Assembly (NCBI GenBank): GCA_015680685.1
Contig: MNCI01008931.1
Location: 1 to 46,759, forward strand
Reading direction: 5' to 3'
Origin: Gnetum montanum
Taxonomy: Eukaryota; Streptophyta; Gnetopsida; Gnetales; Gnetaceae
Length of the DNA: 46,759 bases
Numbering within the stretch: position 1 is the first letter of the stretch; each line of letters starts with the position of its first letter. The position numbers and the translations under genes are program-made. Of this stretch, positions 43,301 to 46,704 are shown piece after piece. Under the pieces are notes generated by a model. That model ran no database searches and was not told the DNA's origin. It was given only the letters and a program-made list of their open reading frames with translations.

Positions 43301-43752
43301 CTGTGCATCTGTGTTTAGGGGCATTCCTACAAAACTAGCAATCCAGAAAACAGCATGTAAATGCAAGTATCCAAAAATAAAGAAATTTTAATGGATAGAA
43401 CGAATACAAAAGCATGTGTTCTTCTTAACGAATAAAGAAGCCAGAAAAAGACCTGGATATAGGATTGTCCATTTGGATCATAAACATATTTTAGTTCTTT
43501 TTCATCAATACCATTCATTCCGCATGCTCCAATGCCAAGAGCATAGATGGCTACATCCCTGCATCACACACAAGCAAGCAAATATAAAATGTTAAGAAAG
43601 AACCACAAAGCATGCGTGAATACCCAAACCGATGCAGCAACCTCCATATTACATGACCAAAATTATAAATTAAAATTTGCCAATGATCTGAAACCCCAAT
43701 ATGATTTATATGTGTACGGTGAGTCATACCTTTCTGTGTATGTGCATTTTGT
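4279..43752 (-). CDS. ECH2: Peroxisomal (R)-specific enoyl-CoA hydratase 2, ten exons, 5'-incomplete
   Basis: Exons, in transcription order: 43730-43752, 43453-43558, 39893-39963, 39733-39805, 34964-35003, 34661-34733, 34417-34570, 12273-12343, 4478-4651, 4279-4366. They total 873 nt, that is 290 codons plus TAA, with every junction in phase and every intron GT-AG. The product hydrates/dehydrates 2-trans-enoyl-CoA and (3R)-hydroxyacyl-CoA, and in plants serves beta-oxidation of unsaturated fatty acids with even-numbered cis bonds and of indole-3-butyric acid (family knowledge). The N-terminal hot-dog half contains DVAIYALGIGACG; the C-terminal half carries the hydratase-2 motif YRLSGDYNPLHSDPEFA with its catalytic Asp and His intact, followed by PILHGLCTLGF. 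I compared it with Arabidopsis ECH2 from memory, and block lengths agree almost residue for residue. About 20 N-terminal residues (first exon and promoter) are absent and presumably lie right of the window. The C-terminus reads ISADL instead of the SSL peroxisomal signal known in Arabidopsis. Confidence 0.93.
4478..4651 (-). CDS. ECH2: ECH2 exon: PILHGLCTLGF to FPGETL
   Basis: The largest visible exon, with 57 full codons, covers FQRPILHGLCTLGFAVRAVI, a KCCCGG turn, and then GRFLLHVFPGETLVTKMWPK. The acceptor is GATAG and the donor CACAG|GTAAGTT. FPGETL and the PILHGL helix are family landmarks of the C-terminal hot-dog. Confidence 0.96.
4652..7200. other. ECH2 intron, proximal part without recognised element
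   Basis: This is the exon-proximal third of the 7.6-kb intron. It is AT-rich and lacks recognisable coding motifs. A minus-strand open stretch of 107 codons at 5587-5910 shows no family landmark and is not called. Confidence 0.5.
5999..6142. repeat. 72-bp tandem duplication in intron
   Basis: Two imperfect 72-bp units (5999-6070 and 6071-6142) begin with caattatcaaaaattcagc. Each contains two internal copies of a shorter motif around catatagactagcat. A third unit starts and fades after about 6 bp. Confidence 0.85.
7210..7800 (-). pseudogene. Possible LINE coiled-coil tail fragment
   Basis: Read on the minus strand, this stretch gives a stop-interrupted but strongly Glu/Lys/Arg-rich sequence (for example EQEQLRREEEENE) that resembles the charged coil found at the 3' end of the LINE family described below. 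No cysteine tail motif was found here, so the assignment is weak. The serine/leucine-rich plus-strand ORFs over it are antisense shadows. Confidence 0.35.
9211..9270. repeat. Perfect 22-bp inverted repeat
   Basis: The left arm is 9211-9232 and the right arm 9249-9270, exact reverse complements separated by 16 nt. Each arm contains gccaatcctcaatcccaag or its complement. It lies at the edge of the coiled-coil part of LINE copy A. Confidence 0.95.
10538..10849 (-). pseudogene. LINE A RT connection segment
   Basis: This is an open stretch with IIKCFILFKWKEVSWPRKSK followed by GLGVSKFEDYILVGHYRL. It aligns with the post-palm block W-(D/V)-x-VARPK..GLGI..F of the other copies (for example 24968-25170 and 32100-32230). 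It lies immediately 3' of the palm fragment in the same element. Confidence 0.8.
10938..11420 (-). pseudogene. LINE A reverse transcriptase palm fragment
   Basis: The sequence shows RT motif A as MKLDIANA (near 11401-11425), then GDPLSPYFFILAMDTMKTYC, then LVNYYVGDIIIS, where the catalytic YxDD box has become YVGD (11104-11115). One of the two catalytic aspartates is therefore lost, and stops interrupt the upstream frame. It is non-functional. Confidence 0.85.
11640..12272. other. AT-rich intron segment, no element recognised
   Basis: This stretch lies between LINE copy A and the catalytic-motif exon. There are A/T runs only. A plus-strand open stretch (11862-12200) shows no known motif and is antisense to the gene. 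Confidence 0.5.
12273..12343 (-). CDS. ECH2: ECH2 exon: hydratase-2 catalytic motif
   Basis: The exon reads ALLYRLSGDYNPLHSDPEFA then SLAG. It contains the catalytic Asp (in SGD) and His (in PLH) of the hydratase 2 motif. The acceptor is GTTGCAG and the donor CTGG|GTAAGT. It stands alone, with 22.1 kb of intron upstream and 7.6 kb downstream. Confidence 0.96.
12743..12754 (+). repeat. 5' target-site duplication of LINE B (candidate)
   Basis: aaagttgctata directly precedes the GC-richer LINE B body and recurs with one mismatch right after its poly-A tail at 18081-18092. Confidence 0.6.
12779..13560 (+). pseudogene. LINE B ORF1 C-terminal remnant
   Basis: The translation is Gly/Ser/Pro-rich and low in complexity, ending in a basic segment (SQVKKSHKEVDLQV) directly before the endonuclease. 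The same junction is seen in copy C on the minus strand near 23600. No zinc knuckle is left. It is broken by several stops. Confidence 0.55.
13606..14290 (+). pseudogene. LINE B apurinic-type endonuclease domain
   Basis: The domain starts with LSWNYRRLGTP (family: WNxRGLG), then DIVCLxEMK, VTNFYGPQ, and TLVGDFNQQLFAWEK (family GDFN), and ends with ASNHKPLL in place of SDHxPL. The order and spacing are those of the EEP endonuclease of plant L1 LINEs. Stop codons and the Asp-to-Asn change in the final motif indicate inactivity. Confidence 0.85.
14870..15760 (+). pseudogene. LINE B reverse transcriptase
   Basis: WAPGPDGWPVEFFQTFIDVI is the RT entry motif (GPDG). It is followed by INCAQVVLIPKT, DFRPTSVCNTLLQ, motif A as LKLDITKAYNIVAWDAL, GLRQGDPL, and EHCVNDTILF, in which YVDD is CVND (15595-15606), then GLQINQGK. 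Frameshifts and the lost catalytic Asp show it is dead. Confidence 0.9.
16340..16580 (+). pseudogene. LINE B zf-RVT knuckle
   Basis: WRHVWKGCLPKKIKTFLWLL is followed by a frame-shifted DDMCPLCMAGIETTMHFAQD. This is the zinc-binding reverse transcriptase domain (C-x2-C ... H-x4-C) in which the last Cys is Asp here. It lies about 600 bp after the RT palm, the usual place. Confidence 0.8.
16790..17960 (+). pseudogene. LINE B C-terminal extension and coiled coil
   Basis: After the knuckle comes SGWAKVLPKLRGDLRLEDNP then FFTNWEGDWKMFHGLHIELI, which aligns with copies C, D, E and F. A long Glu/Arg/Lys-rich coil follows, and then GKCPYVLLDIG (17925-17957). I do not recognise this extension; the first block faintly resembles the putative plant transposon protein domain (Pfam Transposase_32). 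The plus strand is the coding sense; the Pro/Leu/Ser-rich minus-strand ORFs here are shadows. Confidence 0.7.
18081..18092 (+). repeat. 3' target-site duplication of LINE B (candidate)
   Basis: aaagttgttata overlaps the end of the A tract and differs by one base from 12743-12754. Confidence 0.6.
18290..18985 (+). mobile_element. LINE 3'-end fragment B'
   Basis: This is a separate, tail-only copy of the same family. It has an interrupted coil (18290-18420), the motif GRCPYVVMNIG (18430-18462), then HKGGELHPDG, FKEFQQAATFVDTERHQAIL and a 3' noncoding tail ending in gaactctttttta. Its distal tail is longer and better preserved than that of copy B 200 bp upstream, so it is not a tandem duplicate of B's end. 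Confidence 0.75.
19380..20530 (-). pseudogene. LINE C C-terminal extension
   Basis: VDRFFVQSGNMWKLLGVHFS and the following CCLRREYAVNLLGSFWLF align with the same block in copy E (33129-33300). The coiled coil and the cysteine motif expected next fall in or around the assembly gap. After the gap, AFKEFQQVVAFVDIERHRVV is recognisable (about 19480-19410). Confidence 0.7.
19624..19789. other. Assembly gap, 166 N
   Basis: This is a run of N. Open frames reported across it are artefacts. It sits in the coiled-coil part of LINE copy C, where repetitive charged codons and many related copies make assembly difficult. Confidence 0.99.
20530..20740 (-). pseudogene. LINE C zf-RVT knuckle
   Basis: MCPLCMVGEETVAHFMQECS gives an intact C-x2-C ... 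H-x4-C zinc-binding set, followed by the conserved TLDSDSQAVAILW entry into the extension. Confidence 0.85.
21400..22330 (-). pseudogene. LINE C reverse transcriptase
   Basis: The minus strand shows the GPDG region as a decayed LVWMGGQWSFSGP-like stretch, KLDITKAYDMVSW (motif A), GRGLRQGDPLSPYLFILVMD and LVEHYVDDTILF. The catalytic YVDD box is intact (21544-21555), the only copy in this window where it is, although flanking stops and frameshifts still disable the ORF. Confidence 0.88.
22600..23500 (-). pseudogene. LINE C endonuclease domain
   Basis: NLVTNFYKAQQWEERLRELQ, then WILVGDFNQQLYGWGKFDGG (GDFN motif) and MASDHNPLLCLVGN (SDH catalytic motif intact) follow in order on the minus strand, matching copy B. 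There are stops between the blocks. Confidence 0.85.
24180..24760 (-). pseudogene. LINE C ORF1 (DUF4283-like)
   Basis: The minus-strand translation gives SLIGKFISAGACPKLEMV, IDQVLLGGPRFFGARGLVLT and APVWVHVFGIPWEMWTLTFL, all aligning with the ORF1 at the right edge of the window (46050-46700). It ends in VVCGKAGHDIEACR, a CCHC knuckle whose first Cys is lost. This is a gag-like RNA-binding protein of L1 elements, here a pseudogene. Confidence 0.75.
24907..24925 (+). repeat. C19 homopolymer
   Basis: Nineteen consecutive C lie between the divergent 5' ends of LINE copies C (minus) and D (plus). The exact length is likely unreliable. Confidence 0.9.
24940..27443 (+). mobile_element. LINE copy D, 5'-truncated
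   Basis: The copy begins in the RT thumb (VDQLDHRFVWNLHLVSWDIV, 24990-25080), then has a decayed zf-RVT (25370-25560; GIETWWHFAYQCPF), the linker DSKATDILWCLWPSNNHLVF, the extension (GWARFLPMLVQDPNLHDGAF then FNNWHMDATTFQGMRIDLTK, 25810-25950), a charged coil (26400-26850), the motif GKCPYIIMNIN (26865-26897), FKNFQQVDTFVDIEEHCNKL, and a 3' tail with ttttgtacagttttatgctc and eight A (27436-27443). Stops are frequent. Confidence 0.85.
25629..26027 (+). pseudogene. LINE D extension block, longest open stretch
   Basis: This 132-codon open stretch spans the linker after zf-RVT and the first block of the extension. It is the cleanest example of the unrecognised block: WxxLxxxVGWARFLPML, FFNNW, TFQGMRIDLTKETI, VLGCKLLAMLF. 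It would serve as the best query for a profile search. Confidence 0.65.
27450..29050 (-). mobile_element. LINE copy F, 3' half
   Basis: The minus strand reads from the extension (PVGWMDFLPLLV, FFANWxNENTTFRGVRIDIT, EEALARVLGVPAFGEV, about 29020-28840) through a charged coil (28430-28080), the motif GKCSYVRMHIN (28003-27971) and AFKIFQQVVAFVNNEGH (about 27870) to a 3' end near 27450. It meets the 3' end of copy D tail to tail. Endonuclease, RT and zf-RVT are absent; upstream lies an LTR/gag fragment. Confidence 0.8.
29074..29343 (-). CDS. LTR-retrotransposon gag N-terminus, truncated
   Basis: An intact 90-codon frame (MASKKKTNQELGQELQKLKD ... FKAFMAEMQEV) ends at a stop just where LINE F sequence resumes. 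It is highly charged and predicted coiled coil, as in the N-terminal part of plant LTR-element gag proteins. The position, about 310 bp downstream of a tRNA-Met-like primer site and an LTR, supports gag. Without the rest of gag and pol it can only be a relic. The superfamily (Gypsy or Copia) cannot be decided. Confidence 0.6.
   Translation of the reverse strand: MKGMASKKKTNQELGQELQKLKDSFKAFMAEMQEVLTKVMTSKYQDFEEALRSEEEIEEENPFASMQRSREINDQRTLRREETKTQRYE
29651..29663 (-). other. Candidate primer-binding site (tRNA-iMet type)
   Basis: The minus strand reads TAGTATTGGAGCC, which differs at three positions from the usual plant site TGGTATCAGAGCC, and lies 3 nt after a CA that would end the LTR (29667). 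Confidence 0.5.
30081..30088 (-). promoter_or_regulatory. TATA box of the LTR
   Basis: The minus strand reads GCTATAAATAAGAG, an excellent plant TATA box. The expected start site is about 30 nt downstream, near 30050, inside the presumed LTR. Confidence 0.65.
30155..30305. promoter_or_regulatory. Array of AGAC(A/G)TCT motifs in LTR U3
   Basis: About six copies or near-copies of agacatcttg, agacgtcttg or agacgtctc occur in 150 bp, upstream of the TATA box in the transcription sense. The core is a palindrome (agacgtct), and GAGACA equals the auxin-response core TGTCTC in reverse. An enhancer role is inferred. Confidence 0.5.
30560..31500 (-). pseudogene. LINE copy F ORF1 (DUF4283 and CCHC)
   Basis: The minus-strand translation gives GKFVSARAHPRLDLI by frameshift reading, VAFSWGIVDVEICFLPRDLL, KPLRGGPRFFGT, and then RCDVCGKGNHxAKDC near 30690-30725, a complete C-x2-C-x4-H-x4-C knuckle apart from one internal stop. 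It aligns with the ORF1 of copies C and I. It is cut off from the 3' half of the element (27450-29050) by the LTR/gag fragment. Confidence 0.7.
31660..31990. other. Unassigned stretch between LINEs F and E
   Basis: This may be the 5' untranslated part of copy F or host intron. It contains a T-rich run and no recognisable protein. The two flanking elements diverge from here. Confidence 0.4.
32446..32739 (+). pseudogene. LINE E zf-RVT domain, open stretch
   Basis: A 97-codon open stretch holds IKAFIWLVNHPAIPMWVVLA, the zinc ligands C-x2-C ... H-x4-C, and SRVAMTLWTLWKARNHRIFR, which leads into the extension. It is bounded by stops on both sides. Confidence 0.8.
32914..33353 (+). pseudogene. LINE E extension block
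   Basis: The block shows DEAFFTNRVGDYTFFQGVHI with ALTKDSVMARLGVLARGEV, then in another frame VNQYFVQSSNVWKLQGMHFS with FMRYMQLGYFVNLPWLFLDM. The frame change near 33120 is the only break. The matching sequence in copies B, C, D, F and G shows that it belongs to the LINE rather than to a separate insertion. Confidence 0.7.
33717..33929 (+). pseudogene. LINE E coiled-coil segment
   Basis: A 70-codon open stretch is composed almost wholly of Glu, Arg, Lys, Ala and Gln (EERWQRDLAKAIAWNMLEAE and EEEEAAQMQ), with heptad-like leucine spacing. The minus-strand Ser-rich ORF over it is a shadow. Confidence 0.65.
34417..34570 (-). CDS. ECH2: ECH2 exon: RGAGGFS linker
   Basis: The exon encodes 51 full codons after the split Arg: ASLYLRGAGGFS, a Ser-rich linker with a run of four serines, then IPNESPFATHVECTQQSQ. 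The acceptor is GCTTTTAG and the donor TCTCAA|GTAAGA. It matches the FLRGAGGFS and CTQPSQ landmarks. The Ser-rich insert is the least conserved part of the protein. The donor opens the 22-kb intron. Confidence 0.95.
34661..34733 (-). CDS. ECH2: ECH2 exon: GKAAIIEVET block
   Basis: The exon encodes GKAAIIEVETITTNNETGEL then LCKN plus two bases of Arg, with acceptor TTTATAG and donor AATAG|GTAAAG. This is the hot-dog strand region that in the family reads KGKAAI(L/V)E(L/I)ET...GELLCMNR. Confidence 0.94.
34734..34963 (-). other. ECH2 short intron, 230 bp
   Basis: The intron is AT-rich, GT-AG, without insertion. The 90-bp intron at 34571-34660 is similar. Confidence 0.85.
34964..35003 (-). CDS. 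ECH2: ECH2 exon: IVSKSFVSGLHDKG block
   Basis: A 40-nt exon reading IVSKSFVSGLHDK plus one base of Gly. The acceptor is CTATTCAG and the donor AAAG|GTACGA. The GLHDKGKAA block spans this exon and the next, and matches GLQDKGKAA of Arabidopsis. Confidence 0.92.
35004..35690. other. ECH2 intron, exon-proximal part, nothing recognised
   Basis: AT-rich sequence with a pyrimidine run (35475-35507). A 20-nt exon-like stretch at 35293-35312 was considered and rejected. Confidence 0.5.
35695..36955 (-). mobile_element. LINE copy G, 3' fragment
   Basis: The minus strand reads from the late extension (HSNLILALWEAGRRFHLQLL, about 36880-36825) through a charged coil (36501-36240), motif RKCLYVMLGIN (36228-36196), FQQAVKFINSEKEQSIVDRV (about 36085-36025) and VHGQERLIY to a 3' end at about 35695. 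It joins directly to Copia sequence at its upper end. Confidence 0.8.
36190..36501 (-). pseudogene. LINE G coiled coil with cysteine tail motif
   Basis: A 103-codon open stretch is rich in Glu/Lys/Arg (KQIEKEETKKRSHLEKVELR, ELKDQIREELKSESEEESHR) and ends in FRSRKCLYVMLGINR. It is the only copy in which the coil and the motif share one uninterrupted frame, which shows that they belong to one protein. Confidence 0.7.
36960..37720 (-). pseudogene. Copia-type RT/RNase H fragment
   Basis: The minus strand gives MKDVSKLKYFLGIQVNQVNE and FHQTKYAKYILEKYE (end of RT), then ASFYQGMIGSLRFLCPTRLD, then RNase H with SKKQSLVNLPACKVEFI, LCDNSIALTLSKEHVLRKKS and KHIDIKYYFLKQEVRD. Order and motifs are those of Ty1/Copia pol. 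Integrase, protease and LTRs are not seen, and stops lie between the blocks. The lower end is fused to LINE G. Confidence 0.9.
37721..38715. other. Intron sequence without recognised element
   Basis: AT-rich. A few open stretches (for example 38241-38432 plus) carry no known motif. Confidence 0.45.
38720..39410 (+). mobile_element. LINE 3'-end fragment H
   Basis: The plus strand shows a basic/charged remnant followed by KRCPYMVLCAN (38907-38939), a short coding tail, and a 3' noncoding end with atgtacattttcttttccaa and a final aaaaaa (39403-39408). It is more diverged than the other copies: the motif's terminal MNI has become LCA. Confidence 0.6.
39733..39805 (-). CDS. ECH2: ECH2 exon: LLHGQQYVEICKPLPS block
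   Basis: The exon encodes FHPRYLLHGQQYVEICKPLP then SNCH. The acceptor is TTGCAG and the donor is CAT|GTATGG. An earlier GT six codon positions upstream (CCAA|GTAACT) would break the frame; the chosen donor ends in phase 0 and restores exact length agreement with the family. It is separated from the preceding exon by an 87-bp intron. Confidence 0.9.
39893..39963 (-). CDS. ECH2: ECH2 exon: VLPTFA block
   Basis: The exon reads VLPTFAVLFQ ... DIPGL, 23 codons plus two bases. The acceptor is GTTGCAG and the donor CA|GTGAGT. Together with the next exon the stretch from VLPTFA to LLHG is 33 residues, the same length as in Arabidopsis ECH2. Confidence 0.93.
39964..40320. other. Intron sequence, nothing recognised
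   Basis: AT-rich segment between the VLPTFA exon and an RT fragment. Confidence 0.45.
40325..40560 (+). pseudogene. LINE reverse transcriptase fragment, other lineage
   Basis: The plus strand reads YANDTMIVTKSMVSEARSIH, QSIDALTAQLGLAIN, then a stop, QKSPIYFTDMPPK and VYLSLPM. These are RT palm motifs C (YxDD as YAND, 40328-40339), D (GLxIN..KS) and the YLGxP motif of plant L1 elements. The wording differs clearly from the YVDDTILF family in the big intron, so it represents another LINE lineage. Confidence 0.8.
40561..42685. other. Intron sequence with short degenerate repeats
   Basis: Mostly AT-rich unassigned sequence. Around 41755-41895 the words attccaaa and aatcatgatc recur irregularly, some in inverted order. 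No coding motif was found. Confidence 0.45.
42690..43077 (+). mobile_element. Possible LINE 3'-end fragment
   Basis: The stretch is GC-richer than its surroundings and ends in a form like the family 3' end, ttaacagatgatcccaactt followed by cctctcaaaaaaa. No tail motif was identified, so it may be another element or a distant relative. Confidence 0.35.
43453..43558 (-). CDS. ECH2: ECH2 exon: DVAIYALGIGACG block
   Basis: The exon encodes 35 residues, DVAIYALGIGACG through YVYDPNGQSYIQ, matching the N-terminal MaoC-like segment of plant ECH2. The acceptor is TGATGCAG and the donor ATCCAG|GTCTTT. It ends in phase 0. Upstream, a 171-bp intron separates it from the 23-nt exon. Confidence 0.93.
43730..43752 (-). 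CDS. ECH2: ECH2 exon (second), 23 nt
   Basis: A very short exon reading TKCTYTE plus two bases of the next Arg codon, which corresponds to the conserved (Y)TYxERDV block before the first hot-dog. The donor AG|GTATGA and acceptor CCTAG are both present. It starts in phase 0 and ends with two bases left over, exactly what the next exon needs. Because it is so short it would be missed without the homology. Confidence 0.75.
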
Positions 43753-43970
43753 CTAGGATCCAGCCAGCAGGAAAAGGAATCAAAACACAAATTACAAGTT
43801 AAAATTTGGAATGAAAAGTATTGATCTATAATGTCAATAACCCTTTAAAAGGTCAAAGACCATTCTAAAAGAGCATTTTATAAAGCGCAAAAATTAAATT
43901 GCATTATCAAAAACATGGGTATGATGAAAGAGTCAACATGAACAAAGAGAACACTAAGCAAAAGTTATTT

Positions 43971-44315
43971 TGTTCATTTAACATAAAAAGCCTCTCGTAG
44001 TAGAAAATATAATTATTCCTATAGACTAGCTATATCATCACCTTCTCTACTATTATTTCATTTAATTACAACCTGAAATCTGTTGCTTCCAAAGACACCT
44101 ACAAGAATGTAACTCTTTGAAATTTTCAGCTCAAACCGGTAATGTTCATTTAACATAAAAACTCTCTCGTAGTAGAAAATATAATTATTCCTATAGACTA
44201 GCTATATCATCAGTTTCTCTACCATTTTTTTCATTTAATTACAACCTGAAATCTGTTGCTTCCAAAGACACCTACAAGAATGTAAAAATTTGAAATTTTC
44301 AGCTCAAACTGGTAA
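43971..44315. repeat. 172-bp tandem duplication
   Basis: Two adjacent units (43971-44142 and 44143 to about 44315) start with tgttcatttaacataaaaa and share most of their length, differing at a handful of positions. They lie in the first ECH2 intron. Confidence 0.9.
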
Positions 44316-44571
44316 AAATCCTATTTTTTCAGCAGTTCCCTAAGGATTTTTGCTCCTAAGCATAATCCAATACAAAAAATAGGAAAAATTAGGAAAACAA
44401 TTGGAATAATAGATAGCCATAGTGCTTTTCCTCACCTATAACAAGGATTAATAATTTGAAGAGTAATCTCATCCTCTCAGAATTATACTTCCACGGGAAG
44501 GTTTGTTTTCTGTTTCGTGTCCAAACCAAAACTGTGACATGTTTGCATGTAGGAAAAAAACCTATGCATGC

Positions 44572-44596
44572 TGACACATAACCAGCCTATGTGTCA
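44572..44596. repeat. 9-bp perfect inverted repeat upstream of a TATA box
   Basis: tgacacata (44572-44580) and tatgtgtca (44588-44596) flank a 7-nt loop and end 23 bp before TATAAATA. Confidence 0.7.
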
Positions 44597-44619
44597 CGCT
44601 GCATGTGACCCTCTCTACC

Positions 44620-44627
44620 TATAAATA
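44620..44627 (+). promoter_or_regulatory. TATA box of a probable LTR or unknown promoter
   Basis: ctataaatagacccttaccc is a strong plant TATA context on the plus strand. The next kilobase is noncoding and carries loosely repeated ttaaccaggacca-like words. This would suit an LTR or leader, but no LTR ends were identified. Confidence 0.4.
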
Positions 44628-45670
44628 GACCCTTACCCCATGTTACATTCCATTTTGGTTCATGGAAGGCTTCTAGTGAATGGGTTTGAGACAAAGAGAG
44701 AGTATATTGCAAGCTTTTTGAGTGGGAAAAGAAGTAAATAAGATGATTTTGAAAGGCCTCAACATCTCTATAAGGAAGTTTATTTAATTTCTCTTTCCAT
44801 GTGGCTGCCCTGATTTGCCATGGGTTTTATATGTTTCTTCTCTACTAGCCAACTTTCTTTTATTATTTTATTATTTTTATTATTAAGCCAAGATTCAGTC
44901 AAATATTCATTGTTTTGGGCTTGTTTTAAATTGAAACTGTATTGACATTCTGTCCAAATCATTTTCTGTCTATTTAATAAATTTTCTGAAATCTGTAGGA
45001 ACTTTGCCCAACATGCTCTTTGAATATTTTATCATTATTTGGATTATCCTTAGCTTAGGATAGGATTTTGTTGAGATTTTGCAGGATTATTGGCTACTTT
45101 TTGAAAATTTTTGGGAAAAGAAAATATGAAAGGAGATAAGACAAATATATGTATTATAATTGGGTTTGCTCAGTTGGTAGTGAGAACCGTGGATCATTGA
45201 AATGCCCTTGTCTGTATGCAATAGTGAGGTATTCCTTAGTGGGCCCGACTCTATGGGAATAAAGGTTAGAATGGATTTCCAACATTAGATTTTGATTCAT
45301 AAGTTCATGTGTGGCTAAGGATTTAACCAGGACCATGGCACTGAGCTATTGAATCTAATGATGTATGTGGTGAGGCATAGTTAAGACCTCTCTATTTGGT
45401 GTGTGCCACAACCGCTAAGGATGTTAGTAGTAAGGCTATTGCCAGGACCCACTTAGGTCATGGGATAATTCGTTGTTAGAAGTGAAGTTATTCCAAGACT
45501 TGTCGATATATTTTTGGCAATGATGGTTAACCAAGACCTATCCATAGGAGATTCTTGGATTAATATAACATATTTGAAATTTTGGAAAATCTATGGCATT
45601 TCTAGCCTTTGAAATATTTTTTGAATATTTACTTGAAAGCCTTTGTTTAACCTATATCCTCAAGTCACAG
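44628..45670. other. Noncoding stretch between TATA box and LINE I
   Basis: No protein is recognisable. Variants of one word occur at about 45324 (ttaaccaggaccat), 45440 (attgccaggaccca) and 45527 (ttaaccaagaccta). The sequence could be LTR leader; unproven. Confidence 0.4.
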
Positions 45671-45671
45671 C

Positions 45672-45767
45672 GATGAAAGAAACAATGAAACAGCGGAGCA
45701 AAGGCACAATGAAACATGTGAGCGAAGGCAAAGCGAAATAGGCGAGCGAAGGCACGGCGAAACAAGC
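45672..45767 (+). repeat. Four 24-bp tandem units at the start of LINE I
   Basis: Units are 45672-45695, 45696-45719, 45720-45743 and 45744-45767, followed by a partial unit. The best-preserved pair begins gagcgaaggca. They coincide with a sharp shift from AT-rich to GC-rich sequence and lie upstream of the ORF1 start. Confidence 0.85.
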
Positions 45768-45848
45768 GAACGGCGGGGCACGCATAGGTAAAACAGCCGA
45801 TGACGAAGTGGTAGAAGGAGACAAAACTAGGGGCTCACTGCGGGATGC

Positions 45849-46704
45849 ATGAGCGGAGGAGAACAAGCGAAACACGAGAATGGCCATGAACTTTCGGTAT
45901 GCCTTAGAGAGCCGGACCCGACCAGGGTCAAGGAAGGTCACCGGGGAGATGAATATGGAGCACCTAGTGGGGAGATTAAAGCACACTCCCGTACCGACGA
46001 TACCATGCACCTTTGTGTCAACGGACCACTGACGGAGGGGGTTCGAACTATGCAGCGGAGTCTTATTGGTCGTTTCGTGTCCTCGAGAGCCCACCCTCAA
46101 ATGGAGTTGATCTGCAAGTGGGTGAAGGAGAATTGGAAGGTTGGACCGGTTGAGGTCTGAAGTTTATCAAAGAAGTTGCTTCTATTCACTTTCCCGGCCC
46201 AGTAGGATAGGGGCATGGTTTTGCTGGGGGGACCATGGTTCTATGGTGCTAGGGGGCTGGCTCTGACCCCCTGGCGGCCAGGGGCACACCATGAGCCTGA
46301 CCTATTTGCTCATGCCCCAATGTGGGTGAGGGTGTCCAAGATTCCTTGGGAGATGTGAAACTTGGGGTTCCTTGAACGGGTGGTGAGGATTTTTGGGGAG
46401 TTTATTGCCTTCGACAAGGTCACACAGACAATGGTGCAGATGGGGTTTGCCTATTTTTGCATGTGGCGGAATCTATCTACCAAAGACCTCATCAAGGAAA
46501 TAGTACTAGAGCTTCCATAAGGGGAGGAACACCTTCCAGTTGAGTTTGAGAACCTGGAGGCAGAGCCAGTCAAGGAACAGGGGCCAAAGGCCCGAGAGGG
46601 CAAGAGTAGCGGTTGCGTGTGCTGTGGGAAACCCGGCCACCGTGAAGCTAATTGTTGGTTTCGGATGGATGGGCTAACGCGGATGCAGGATCAGGCCCAC
46701 AACT
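45849..46704 (+). pseudogene. LINE copy I ORF1 (DUF4283 plus CCHC knuckle)
   Basis: The frame runs from ATG 45849 (MSGGEQAKHENG) through SLIGRFVSSRAHPQMELICK, DRGMVLLGGPWFYGARGLAL, APMWVRVSKIPWEMW and MVQMGFAYFCMW to CVCCGKPGHREANC, a complete C-x2-C-x4-H-x4-C zinc knuckle, and stops at TAG 46702-46704. DUF4283-type ORF1 proteins of plant L1 elements bind the element's RNA. Stops near 46160, 46204, 46358 and 46518 make it a pseudogene, but it is the best-preserved ORF1 here. The endonuclease/RT ORF should follow beyond the right edge. Confidence 0.82.

Noticed and set aside
45165-45280. ttgctcagttggtagtgagaac resembles a tRNA A box, with a possible B box about 100 bp further
   Set aside because: The spacing is too long and no cloverleaf can be drawn; more likely chance or part of an LTR leader.
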